DNA of 34,831 nt from positions 1 through 34,831 of the forward strand of contig CAYUIS010000044.1 in assembly GCA_964444825.1 (NCBI GenBank), read 5' to 3'. Position numbers and translations under genes: made by a program. This stretch comes from CAYUIS01 sp964444825 (GTDB lineage: Bacteria; Chloroflexota; Anaerolineae; B4-G1). Within the stretch, counting starts at the first letter, position 1. Each line of letters starts with the position of its first letter. This document shows positions 8,927 through 16,394 of the stretch, in pieces. Under the pieces are notes generated by a model that was not told the DNA's origin, ran no database searches, and was given only the letters and a program-made list of their open reading frames with translations.

Positions 8927-9478
8927 TCAAGCGCTCAATGTGCTCTTGCCCCAGCTTCGCAGCCGGAATGCGACAAGCAGCAGCAAGACCCCGGCGATGA
9001 TGGCATATATCCCAATCATCAGCACCATCGCCAGCGCGCCTGCACCGGGTGCAATCAACAGGATCAAACCGAACAGGAGGGCGAAGATGCCCTTCAGGAT
9101 TAGGAGCCACTCGTTGCTGACCTCCCGGCGCAAGACCACGGCGGCCGCGATTTCGACGACGCCCACGACTAGCGCGCGAGCAGCGATAAAGTAGACCAGT
9201 ATGATCGCCGTCAAACCGGGAAAGACAAAGGTAAGGACCCCGAAAACCACGCCGGCCAAGCCGGAAAGCAGGAACCACCACCACGTTCGATCGTGCTTGC
9301 GATTGATGGTGGCGCTCACGGCGCTAAGGACCCCATCCAGCAGCGCGTACGCGCCAAAGAACAGGATCAAGACCTCCAAGGTGATGCCAGGCCATATGAG
9401 CGTCAGGATGCCGAAGAGAATCGCCGCCAGACCACGCAGGGCCATGGCCCACCAGGCACGAGCCAGTAACTTGACCAT
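8927..9478 (-). CDS. HdeD-family (DUF308) membrane protein
   Basis: A protein of 183 residues with six membrane helices arranged as three repeats of a DUF308 helical pair. Each repeat carries a phrase like GxxxxxFGxLxxxxPG (FGILTLIWPGITLE, FGVLTFVFPGLTA, FGLILLIAPGAGA). This is the family of E. coli HdeD, linked to acid resistance at high cell density, though its molecular action is unknown. The start is ATG at 9478, which follows AAGGAGGT by 6 bases; a longer in-frame extension to 9571 is not supported. It is followed by the PRC-barrel gene once the assembly duplication is collapsed. Confidence 0.92.
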   Translation of the reverse strand: MVKLLARAWWAMALRGLAAILFGILTLIWPGITLEVLILFFGAYALLDGVLSAVSATINRKHDRTWWWFLLSGLAGVVFGVLTFVFPGLTAIILVYFIAARALVVGVVEIAAAVVLRREVSNEWLLILKGIFALLFGLILLIAPGAGALAMVLMIGIYAIIAGVLLLLVAFRLRSWGKSTLSA

Positions 9479-9610
9479 CTTGTACCTCCTTGGTATTTGA
9501 GACCATATGCTGACGAAACACGCCGTTGTTCGGTCGCCTTTGTTTTTTGGATCGCAGTCGACCTCATCCATCGTGACCCAGAAAGCTGCTGAGTGACATC
9601 GCTCAATATG

Positions 9611-11989
9611 CTACCTCCTTAGGCGCAGTGAATTGCCCACGACGAGCAAGCTACTGGTCGCCATCGCCGCCGCGGCGATGACCGGACTGATGACCCCCAG
9701 GGCCGCTAGCGGTACTGAGACCAGGTTGTAGGCAAAAGCCCAACCCAGGTTCTGCAGGATAGTCCGCCGCGTGCGCCGGGAAAGCGCGATGAGCCACGGG
9801 ATCAGGGTCAGGTCGGGGCGCGTGAGCACCACGTCTGACGTCTCCCCCGCCACATCGGTGCCGCCCGACACGGTGACGCTTAGGTCGGCCTGGGCTAAGG
9901 CCGGAGCGTCGTTCACCCCGTCGCCAACCATCGCCACCCGCTCTCCAATAGCCTGCCACTCCTGGATCCGCGTCGCTTTCTCCGCAGGGGAGCAGTGGCC
10001 CTCATAGTCCTTCAACCCCAACTCGGCTGCGATGGCCTCGGCGGTGGCTGGATGATCGCCAGAGAGCATCACCGGCCGAATCGCCGCTTCCTCCAGTCGA
10101 TGCAGCGTCTCCTGCGCTGTGGGGTTCGGCTCATCGCGCAGAGCGATGAACCCAGCCACGTCCGCGCCCCAACCTACCCACACGACGGTCTCGCCCCGCT
10201 CGGCGCGTGCCTGGGCCTGGGCAGCCAACGGCGTACGACCGTCCACCCCCACGAAGCGTGCCGATCCGACCATCACACGCCACTCGGCCCGTCCCAACAC
10301 ACGAGCGCTGGCCCCCAGCCCGCGTAGGGACTGGAACTCCCCGGCTTCCAGGAGCGGGCCCGGGCAAGACTCGACGATCGCCCTGGCCACGGGGTGCTCC
10401 GAATACTGCTCCACGGCCGCAGCCAGACAGAGCAACTCGTTCTCCTGGGATGGCGCCCTGGGATCAGCGACGGCCGCCATCACCGCCATCTGCCCGCAGG
10501 TCAGTGTGCCGGTTTTGTCGAACACGACGCGCTGGATCCGCGCCGCGGTCTCCAAGGCGACCGGGTTGCGTGCCAGGACACCAGCGCGAGCGGTGCGGCC
10601 CAGCGTGATGGCCAACGCCAGCGGCGTGGCCAGGCCCAATGCGCAGGGACAGGCCACTACGAGCACCGCTACTGCCGCCAACAAAGCCTGGGGACCGCTG
10701 CGACCGGCCAATGACCAGCCCAGCGCGGTGAGGATCGCCACACCCAGGATGCCGATGGCAAAGTAGGCGGCGGCTCTATCCGCCAGGCGCTGAATGGGCG
10801 GTTTGGCAGACAGCGTCTCCTCGACCAGTTGCGTGATGTGGGCCAGCCGCGTCTCCTTTACCGGCCGCGTGACGCGGGCCGTCAGGGCGGCGTCGGTCAC
10901 CACCGTCCCTGCATAGAGCGTATCGCCGGGCACCTTGTCCACTGGCACCGACTCGCCCGTGAGCAGCGATTCGTCAACCGCTCCATTGCCTTCCAGGATC
11001 TCGCCGTCAACCGGTACCCGCTCCCCTGGCTTGACCAGGATCGTGTCGCCAGGAGCTAGGGCGCTGGCCTGGATCTCCTGCCAGCCGCCGTCCGCGCGGC
11101 GCCAGGCATTGTCGGGCTGCAGCCTCAGCAAATTGCGAATGTCCTTTCGCGCCCGGGCGCCGCCCAGCGTCTCCAGGTAGCGACCCACCATGATGAACGT
11201 GGTGATCATCGCCACCGAGTCAAAGTACGCCTCTCCAGTGCCGGTCAGCGTGACGTAGGCGCTGTAGCCGTAGGCTGAGAGCGTGCCCAGCGAGACCAGC
11301 GTGTCCATCGTGGCGGTGTGTGCGCGCAAGGCCCGCCATGCGCCCTGCAGGAACGACCGCCCGCCGAACAACACGGCCGGCGTCGCCAATGCCCAGACCA
11401 GGACTTGCAGTTTGCGCACTTCCGGGGCGTTGAGCTGCCCGGCCGCGTAGAGCGGGTAGAGCTGGACCAGGTAGAGAAGCATCACCTGCATACCAAAGCC
11501 CGCAGCGACGATCAGTTGCAGCAGCGTGCGTTCCTGCTGTCGCTCGACGCGCTGTTCGCCGGGATCGGTCAGCAGGCGCGGCCGGTAGCCCAATCTGTCG
11601 AGGGTTTCTAGTACAGCCGATGGGTCTATCTGCGTTGGGTCGTACTGTATTCGCCCTCGCTCGGCGGCGAAGCTGACGTCTGCGCTCCTGACACCGGGCT
11701 TGTGGCGCAGGACCTGTTCGGCGGCGGCGGCGCATCCAGCGCACCACATGCCTCCCAGTGAGAAGTAGGCGGTCTGGCCTGGATCCAGAATCACTTTCGT
11801 GAGACTCGGGCGTTGAGGTTTCGGCCTAAGCAGCACATGGTCGAGCATGTCATTTTCCCGTGCCACCTGGTAAACACGCGCGCAGCCTTCGCAGCAGAAG
11901 TGCTTCTCCTCACCGTCGAAGGCGCGGACAACCGGACGGCTATCGGTCTTCAAGCCACACAGGTCGCAGGTTTCTACCCGGTCTACCAG
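9611..11989 (-). CDS. Copper-exporting P1B-type ATPase, CcoI/FixI-like
   Basis: About 792 residues. An N-terminal zinc-finger-like metal domain has CxxC (Cys8, Cys11) and HFCCEGC (30-36), and is followed by an HMA domain with GGMWCAGC (79-86). This tandem is typical of CcoI/FixI ATPases that deliver copper to cbb3 oxidase. Further motifs are TGES, the CPC ion-binding motif in VVACPCALG, DKTGTLT phosphorylation, the HP of EHPVARAI, GDGVNDAP, and MATSS in the last helix, which fits Cu(I) specificity. The open frame extends 208 codons upstream, but that part is the antisense-like shadow of the TauE gene. No ATG, GTG or TTG is available near the true N-terminus; CTG at 11989, 9 bases after GGGAGG, is the best start. 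It overlaps the TauE stop by 7 bases. Confidence 0.93.
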   Translation of the reverse strand: MVDRVETCDLCGLKTDSRPVVRAFDGEEKHFCCEGCARVYQVARENDMLDHVLLRPKPQRPSLTKVILDPGQTAYFSLGGMWCAGCAAAAEQVLRHKPGVRSADVSFAAERGRIQYDPTQIDPSAVLETLDRLGYRPRLLTDPGEQRVERQQERTLLQLIVAAGFGMQVMLLYLVQLYPLYAAGQLNAPEVRKLQVLVWALATPAVLFGGRSFLQGAWRALRAHTATMDTLVSLGTLSAYGYSAYVTLTGTGEAYFDSVAMITTFIMVGRYLETLGGARARKDIRNLLRLQPDNAWRRADGGWQEIQASALAPGDTILVKPGERVPVDGEILEGNGAVDESLLTGESVPVDKVPGDTLYAGTVVTDAALTARVTRPVKETRLAHITQLVEETLSAKPPIQRLADRAAAYFAIGILGVAILTALGWSLAGRSGPQALLAAVAVLVVACPCALGLATPLALAITLGRTARAGVLARNPVALETAARIQRVVFDKTGTLTCGQMAVMAAVADPRAPSQENELLCLAAAVEQYSEHPVARAIVESCPGPLLEAGEFQSLRGLGASARVLGRAEWRVMVGSARFVGVDGRTPLAAQAQARAERGETVVWVGWGADVAGFIALRDEPNPTAQETLHRLEEAAIRPVMLSGDHPATAEAIAAELGLKDYEGHCSPAEKATRIQEWQAIGERVAMVGDGVNDAPALAQADLSVTVSGGTDVAGETSDVVLTRPDLTLIPWLIALSRRTRRTILQNLGWAFAYNLVSVPLAALGVISPVIAAAAMATSSLLVVGNSLRLRR

Positions 11990-12690
11990 ATTACCAATCC
12001 TCCCAACTGCAGATGGGGCACCGCCCCCAACGTCGCCAACCCTCGCAGCGCCAACTGCAGGCCGGCGACTATGATCAGGATACCGGCAACCCGGGTCAGT
12101 GTCTGTCGAACGTGGACGCTCAATGCCCCTGCACCCATTCCGACTATGAGCAACGCAGGTATGGTGCCGATGCCGAAAAGCGCCATACCCAGCGCGCCCG
12201 GCAGCGACCCGCCAATAGAAGCGGCGATCAGCAAGGCGCTGTAGACCAGGCCGCACGGCAGCAGACCGTTGAGCGCGCCGAGCAAGGCCACGCCTAGAAG
12301 ACCTCCCTGCTGGAGCGCCCGGCCCATCGCCCGGCTCATCCAGTCCCCCGTCTTCTCCAGTCGACCCAGGGGCAACCATCCCAGGTAGCCCAGCCCGAAA
12401 AGCACGACGATCAGCCCCAAGAGCAGGCTGACGATGCCGGCAACGAGGCTCAACTGGCTGCCCATTCCCAACAGAGAACCAACTCCGCCCACAATCGCGC
12501 CGAGAAGGGCATATACGACGATGCGGGTTCCGTGGTACAGTAGATGATAGGGTGTTCCCGCCAGACCCCTGGCCCTCAGTTGGACGCCGACCATCACTAC
12601 CAGCGGGCCGCACATTCCTAGGCAGTGCCCCAGGCTGCCTAAAACGCCACTCAACAGCAGGATGCCGTACACGCCAGTGCTCAGGTCCAC
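11983..12690 (-). CDS. TauE/SafE (UreH-like) membrane protein, cbb3 oxidase maturation type
   Basis: A protein of 235 residues with six predicted membrane helices. GHCLGMCGP at 21-29 is the HCxGMCG signature of the short UreH/TauE-SafE group that commonly sits beside ccoI/ccoS in cbb3 oxidase clusters. His22, Cys23 and Cys27 lie within the first helix and could bind metal. Family knowledge places it in copper or heme-copper oxidase assembly, not sulfite export. The start is GTG at 12690, 7 bases after GGAGG. It overlaps the ABC ATPase stop by 10 bases and its own stop lies inside the copper ATPase start region, so translation is coupled. Confidence 0.85.
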   Translation of the reverse strand: MDLSTGVYGILLLSGVLGSLGHCLGMCGPLVVMVGVQLRARGLAGTPYHLLYHGTRIVVYALLGAIVGGVGSLLGMGSQLSLVAGIVSLLLGLIVVLFGLGYLGWLPLGRLEKTGDWMSRAMGRALQQGGLLGVALLGALNGLLPCGLVYSALLIAASIGGSLPGALGMALFGIGTIPALLIVGMGAGALSVHVRQTLTRVAGILIIVAGLQLALRGLATLGAVPHLQLGGLVIW

Positions 12691-13418
12691 CTCGTATCCT
12701 CCGCGATCACTTTGTGCGCGATAGGTAGTCGTGACCCTGTGGCTTTATTGGTGTGTATGATGCCACCCGTCATCTCGATAGCGCGGGTACCGTACGTGAC
12801 AAGCCGCGTGGCGTGGGTCACCATCAGGATCGTTATACCTGTCGTGGCGTGGACTTTCTGGAACAGCTCCATGATCTCCTTCTCCGTCTGCTCGTCCAGA
12901 TCACTGGTTGGCTCATCGGCGAGCAATATCTCGGGCTGGTTGATCAGCGACCGGGCAATCACTACCCGTTGCTGTTCTCCAGCCGAGAGATGCCGGGGGT
13001 AGGCCGCAGATCTGCCTGATAACCCCACTGTTCGCAGCAACGTGTCTGCTCGCTCCGTAACATCGGGCTCCCGGCGGTTGGACCCAAAGGTTGTGGGTAG
13101 GACGACGTTCTCCAGGACGTTCAGGGACGGAAGCAAGCTGGGAAACTGGAAGACGAATCCGATCGTCCGATTGCGCCACAGCGAGCGCTGTCTATCCGGT
13201 ATGCGCCAGATGTCGGCGCCATTCCACGCAACCCGGCCTGCAGTGGGCCTGGTCAGGCCAGCTACCAGGTTGAGCAGCGTGGTCTTGCCCGCGCCGGACC
13301 GCCCGGTGATGACGAGGCACTCACCACGCCCAACCTCGAGGTCTATCCCGTGCACGGCGGTGATGGCAGCCTCCTCGCTGGTGGCATATGTCTTGCTCAC
13401 CTGGCTGAGTGATATCAT
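12681..13418 (-). CDS. ABC transporter ATP-binding protein (MacB/LolD type)
   Basis: A complete nucleotide-binding subunit of 245 residues. It shows Walker A GRSGAGKT (39-46), signature LSAGEQQRV, Walker B ILLADEPTSDLD and the H-loop MVTHATR. Sequence style places it in the MacB/LolD/FtsE subgroup, which powers FtsX-like permeases that move or pull on substrates at the outer membrane face and do not import solutes. It lies 5 bases after the permease stop and overlaps the TauE-like gene. Its place inside the oxidase operon suggests a part in assembly or cofactor handling (inference). Confidence 0.93.
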   Translation of the reverse strand: MISLSQVSKTYATSEEAAITAVHGIDLEVGRGECLVITGRSGAGKTTLLNLVAGLTRPTAGRVAWNGADIWRIPDRQRSLWRNRTIGFVFQFPSLLPSLNVLENVVLPTTFGSNRREPDVTERADTLLRTVGLSGRSAAYPRHLSAGEQQRVVIARSLINQPEILLADEPTSDLDEQTEKEIMELFQKVHATTGITILMVTHATRLVTYGTRAIEMTGGIIHTNKATGSRLPIAHKVIAEDTRWT

Positions 13419-13423
13419 TGCGC

Positions 13424-14614
13424 CTACTCCCTCATCGCTATGGCCGGGTCTTGATAGCTGATCCGCAGGGCAGGGAGCAGGACAGCCAGAGTGACGCCGA
13501 TCAACGCTCCGGCGAGACCCTCCCCAACCAGGGCCATAAGCGAGGGCCAGGATGGGTACAGGAAAGAGCCCTCCAGAGAGGCCACGATCAGGTTTCGAAA
13601 GAGATAGATCCCCAGTGCAGCCAGCACAGTCCCGGTGGCCCCGCCTCCCACGGTGAGGATTATCGCCTCGGCCAGCAGAGATCGCAGGATTCCCTCACGG
13701 GTAGCACCCAGGGCACGCATAACGCCGATCTCCCGCCGACGCTCGTTGGCGGCCATGGAAAAGACCAGTCCGATGAGCACCAGCGACAGAACCGAAGTGG
13801 TGCTCAAGATGACCAACATACTCTGAAGAAGGCTCGAAATCTGCTTGCGAAAGGTCTGAAAGAGACCTGAACTGGGAATGGCAGTCACTCCCGGTATGTC
13901 GTGCATAATCTGCAGTGCCACCAGTCGGGGATCTGTCTCCGGTGCCACCTTGGCCAGAGCTACCGAAATGCTATCGGGAGGAATCGCCAAGGGCTGTATG
14001 GCCTTGGTGAGCGAGACCTCGGCCACCTTTTGCGCTGTCTCGAAGGTAAAGAACAGGGCTGTGTCCAGGCCGGTGCCGGTACGTTCCAGGTTGCCGCTTA
14101 GGGCAATCTCGTATCCGTAGATCCGGATGTTCTCCTCCCCATAGGGCACGAACACATCGCTTCCGCCGATAGCTTCCCCCAATCCCAACTCGTGTCCCAG
14201 GTGTTCGCCCAGCCAGGGTGTGATCGTGAAATCCGTGTGCGGGTCAAAGGCCATCAGGAACATCTCGGCAGAGCAGCACGGAGCGTTGGCCAGCGAGGCG
14301 AGGTAAAGCTGCGGGGAAACCACGGCCACTCCTGGGATGCCCGCGATCTTGGCCAGATTCCCCTGGGGCATCCAGGCCTTCGCCGGTCTGCCCATCAGCA
14401 GGGCGGTCTCTACCTGGGTTTCTGTCCCTTCCGGAATGATAACGAGATCCGCCCCCAACCTTTGTTGCACCCGCCAGAGACTGTCTCGAGCACCCCGGAC
14501 GATCAGCACGGTGGAGAACAAAAGGCCTGCCATCACCAGGACGCTCAGAAACACAATCCAGCTCCTGGAGGCGCTTCCCGCGATGTTTCGCCACGCTAAC
14601 CGGAGAATGCTCAT
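13424..14614 (-). CDS. FtsX/MacB-type ABC permease with paired Cys in its extracytoplasmic domain
   Basis: A protein of 396 residues: an N-terminal membrane helix (about 19-40), a large extracytoplasmic MacB-PCD-like domain (about 42-265), then three C-terminal helices of the FtsX domain with the conserved MAANERRREIGVMRALGATR loop. The periplasmic-type domain contains adjacent cysteines (Cys113-Cys114) in the sequence NAPCCSAEMFLMAFD, unusual for MacB and able in principle to bind metal or form a disulfide. The ATG follows a GGAG site inside the DUF4418 coding end. Its ATPase partner is immediately downstream and DUF4418 immediately upstream, so the three very probably work together. Confidence 0.9.
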   Translation of the reverse strand: MSILRLAWRNIAGSASRSWIVFLSVLVMAGLLFSTVLIVRGARDSLWRVQQRLGADLVIIPEGTETQVETALLMGRPAKAWMPQGNLAKIAGIPGVAVVSPQLYLASLANAPCCSAEMFLMAFDPHTDFTITPWLGEHLGHELGLGEAIGGSDVFVPYGEENIRIYGYEIALSGNLERTGTGLDTALFFTFETAQKVAEVSLTKAIQPLAIPPDSISVALAKVAPETDPRLVALQIMHDIPGVTAIPSSGLFQTFRKQISSLLQSMLVILSTTSVLSLVLIGLVFSMAANERRREIGVMRALGATREGILRSLLAEAIILTVGGGATGTVLAALGIYLFRNLIVASLEGSFLYPSWPSLMALVGEGLAGALIGVTLAVLLPALRISYQDPAIAMRE

Positions 14615-14619
14615 CGAGC

Positions 14620-15030
14620 CTACTCCGCCTTCCTCTCCGAGATCACCAGACTGACCAGGCTGATACCGATCACCAGGATCCCTGCGAATATCAGAGCGGG
14701 TTTCATCACCAGGTTACAGGAAGCGCCGGGGTGTTGGCACACACCGATAAGCCAGGTCGGGAGCAAGATCACCATTCCGCCCAAGATGGCGCCGACGAGC
14801 GTAAGGGCTCGCAGGGCCTCCTTCTGCTTGCTGAATGCCATCAGCAGCCCCACGGCAAGAAGAGGAATGGCCACAGCAAGCGAAGCACGCGCGGTCCAAT
14901 AACACTTCATCGGGACTTGGCGACCATTCTCCAGGGTCAGGGCTTTCCCATCGTATTGACAGTTGAAAAAGTAGGGTAGAACGCCAATCAGGATGGCCAG
15001 TATCACAATCAGAGCAGCCGAGATTTTCAA
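14620..15030 (-). CDS. DUF4418 membrane protein
   Basis: A protein of 136 residues with four predicted membrane helices. DUF4418 family features are FFNC (Cys24), MKCYWTARA (Cys43) and VCQHPGASC (Cys98, His100, Cys105). These conserved Cys/His residues lie in loops on one face of the membrane. The function of the family is unknown, but it recurs next to FtsX-type ABC transporters, as here, with only 5 bases between its stop and the permease start. The start is TTG at 15030, because AGGAGGT (15036-15042) lies exactly 5 bases before it; an ATG at 15045 would overlap that site and add MRRCT. Confidence 0.82.
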   Translation of the reverse strand: MKISAALIVILAILIGVLPYFFNCQYDGKALTLENGRQVPMKCYWTARASLAVAIPLLAVGLLMAFSKQKEALRALTLVGAILGGMVILLPTWLIGVCQHPGASCNLVMKPALIFAGILVIGISLVSLVISERKAE

Positions 15031-15035
15031 CGTAC

Positions 15036-15042
15036 ACCTCCT
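15036..15042 (-). promoter_or_regulatory. Ribosome-binding site deciding a TTG start for DUF4418
   Basis: AGGAGGT on the minus strand, 5 bases before TTG at 15030. It overlaps the alternative ATG at 15045, which therefore cannot be the start that uses it. Confidence 0.7.
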
Positions 15043-15058
15043 CATGTTATTATGCGCA

Positions 15059-15463
15059 TCATTTAGTGGCGAGATAAAAGGTCAGTTGCTCACTCACGCC
15101 TGCAAGCGACACATCGGCGTCGATCTGCCATGCCCCGGCCATGGTAAAGATCGTTTGCGCCCGGTAGACGCCAGGCTCATCCTCGGTTGCCTCGGGCCTG
15201 TTGGGCGGCATGCTGACACAACTGGGCATCGTCAGGTCAAAGCGCACCTTGGCCCCTGAGACCGGTTGGCCACCGGCGTCGTGTAGCGTCAATTCCAGCG
15301 TGGCGTCCCTCATCGGAACAGGAGGATAGGGAAAGACGACCAGCGTCGCTGTCAGCGAGTCCGTCTCTTGGGTCAAGCTCACTGGCGAAGCCGTCTTGCC
15401 GCAACTGCTCAGTGCCAGCAGATGCACGAGACATAGCAGCATGACGATCACACGTCTCCCCAT
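15059..15463 (-). CDS. FixH/YtkA-like lipoprotein
   Basis: A protein of 134 residues with a lipoprotein signal; the lipobox LSSC puts the modified Cys at residue 21. The mature part is a small beta-sandwich of the YtkA/FixH type. Supporting phrases are ELTLHDAGGQPVSGAKVRFD, PSCVSMPPNRPEATEDEPGV and the final strand AGAWQIDADVSL. FixH-like proteins are accessory to cbb3 oxidase assembly, and related folds carry copper. The cysteine and methionines in the PSCVSMPPN loop are candidate ligands (inference). The ATG at 15463 is chosen because the signal peptide begins there; the open frame extends further upstream across an inverted repeat with no signal sequence. Confidence 0.78.
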   Translation of the reverse strand: MGRRVIVMLLCLVHLLALSSCGKTASPVSLTQETDSLTATLVVFPYPPVPMRDATLELTLHDAGGQPVSGAKVRFDLTMPSCVSMPPNRPEATEDEPGVYRAQTIFTMAGAWQIDADVSLAGVSEQLTFYLATK

Positions 15464-15527
15464 GGACAGCAACCAATGAGCTACAGAGAATCCGCCGGGG
15501 TCCCAAAGCCATAATCGTCCTGGGGTG

Positions 15528-15552
15528 GGGGGCGAGTTGTAAACTCGCCCCC
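15528..15552. repeat. Perfect 11-bp inverted repeat, 3-base loop
   Basis: The arms GGGGGCGAGTT (15528-15538) and AACTCGCCCCC (15542-15552) enclose GTA. It lies between the ABM-fold gene and the lipoprotein gene. No T-run follows on either strand, so it is better explained as a REP-like intergenic palindrome or an mRNA-processing or stability hairpin within the operon than as an intrinsic terminator. Confidence 0.7.
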
Positions 15553-15575
15553 ACTCCGCTCCCGACCAGAATAGC

Positions 15576-15896
15576 TCAGGCCACCTCGTCATAGATGCGC
15601 ACAGTCAGATCCTCCAGCGCCACGTGCGGTTCAAACTCCGTCAAGACTTTGTTCTCAGCCAGGGAGAATTTACGATGTGCCTCCAGATCGTCCCAGGCAT
15701 CCCAAACGCTCTCGACGACGAGGTGCGTTCTGTCGGACAGATCGAGCGAGTACATCGCCCGCGAGCTGATGTGACCGGGCTCGTTGGGCAGGAGCACGCG
15801 CAGATAACCTAGGACGCGCTCCAGGGAGGCGCCGATCTGCAGCTCATCCATCTGGTCTGGACGAATGTTGAAGCTGACTTCGTAGATGTACGCCAT
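15576..15896 (-). CDS. ABM/dimeric alpha-beta barrel protein
   Basis: A protein of 106 residues resembling the antibiotic-biosynthesis-monooxygenase/stress-responsive dimeric alpha-beta barrel fold. It has an initial beta strand (YIYEVSFNIRP), a helix with LERVLGYLRVLLPNEPGH, a VVESVWDAWDDLEAHRKF strand-helix and a closing strand. Members include heme-degrading IsdG-type enzymes, quinol oxygenases and proteins of unknown role; the catalytic type here is not evident. The start follows GGAGGTGAGCC. It is 10 bases after the small membrane protein gene and is part of the oxidase operon. Confidence 0.7.
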   Translation of the reverse strand: MAYIYEVSFNIRPDQMDELQIGASLERVLGYLRVLLPNEPGHISSRAMYSLDLSDRTHLVVESVWDAWDDLEAHRKFSLAENKVLTEFEPHVALEDLTVRIYDEVA

Positions 15897-15906
15897 GGCT
15901 CACCTC

Positions 15907-16215
15907 CTATCGCTGCGTCCAGTTCAGAATCAGATAGATCAACCACCACAGCAGGACGCCCGGCAGTGCGAGTCTGACCAGCGGTGGCAGTCCGCCGCCC
16001 GCCTCCTCGATCTGCCCGGCAAAGCTGTCGATGTACCCGTCGGGGCGGATCTCCTCATGCACGGACTCGTCATCCCCGTCCCGGTGGCCGCTGCTGCCCG
16101 GCAATACCCTGGAGCGGTGCGGCAGGGCGACGATCACAGCGAACAGGAGCAGGACCGCAGCTCCGAGGACGACGCTGACAATCTGGGGGTAGAGTTCCAA
16201 CACGTTCTGTGTCAT
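15907..16215 (-). CDS. Small two-helix protein with CcoP-N-like tail
   Basis: A protein of 102 residues: a membrane helix at about 11-31, a charged, histidine-bearing linker (35-65) and a second helix at 82-98. The segment YIDSFAGQIEEAGGGLPPLV followed by a W/Y-rich helix recalls the N-terminal anchor of CcoP/FixP, in which a DGIEELDNPLPRWW-type motif precedes the helix. No heme motif is present. It may supply the membrane anchor that CcoP normally carries, or replace CcoQ (inference). Its ATG overlaps the CcoS stop as ATGA and follows GGAGGG, so translation is coupled. No named family could be assigned. Confidence 0.7.
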   Translation of the reverse strand: MTQNVLELYPQIVSVVLGAAVLLLFAVIVALPHRSRVLPGSSGHRDGDDESVHEEIRPDGYIDSFAGQIEEAGGGLPPLVRLALPGVLLWWLIYLILNWTQR

Positions 16216-16394
16216 GACAGCCCTCCTTCCCGGCCCGGCCACGGTGCCGGTTCAATCTCTTCCAGCATCTTGTACTTGGCCGCTTCTACATCACGGAACT
16301 GGCCGCTCGTCCAACCCCACAGCAGGAAGACAACACCGGTCAACGGGACGAAGACCATCCACCCTACGACGATCCACATGGCAAGAGGCATCAT
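16212..16394 (-). CDS. ccoS: cbb3 oxidase assembly protein CcoS/FixS
   Basis: A protein of 60 residues with one membrane helix (about 8-28) followed by WTSGQFRDVEAAKYKMLEE. This matches the CcoS/FixS pattern of a helix ending in W, then SGQFDDLE and a residue block ending in acidic residues. CcoS is required to insert heme b and copper into CcoN. The ATG at 16394 overlaps the pentaheme subunit stop as ATGA and follows GGAGGT. The gene lies inside a larger open frame whose upstream part is only a shadow of the cytochrome gene. Confidence 0.82.
   Translation of the reverse strand: MMPLAMWIVVGWMVFVPLTGVVFLLWGWTSGQFRDVEAAKYKMLEEIEPAPWPGREGGLS

Noticed and set aside
8386..9284. Long open frames on both strands crossing the Ns
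   Set aside because: They translate the placeholder Ns and the duplicated contig end; the real genes (PRC-barrel, HdeD) are in other frames.
11990..12613. 208-codon N-terminal extension of the copper ATPase
   Set aside because: It is Arg/Gly/Pro-rich shadow sequence over the TauE-like gene; homology starts at the CxxC domain.
15528..15552. Intrinsic terminator within the oxidase operon
   Set aside because: No T-run follows the stem on either strand, and same-strand assembly genes continue directly after it.
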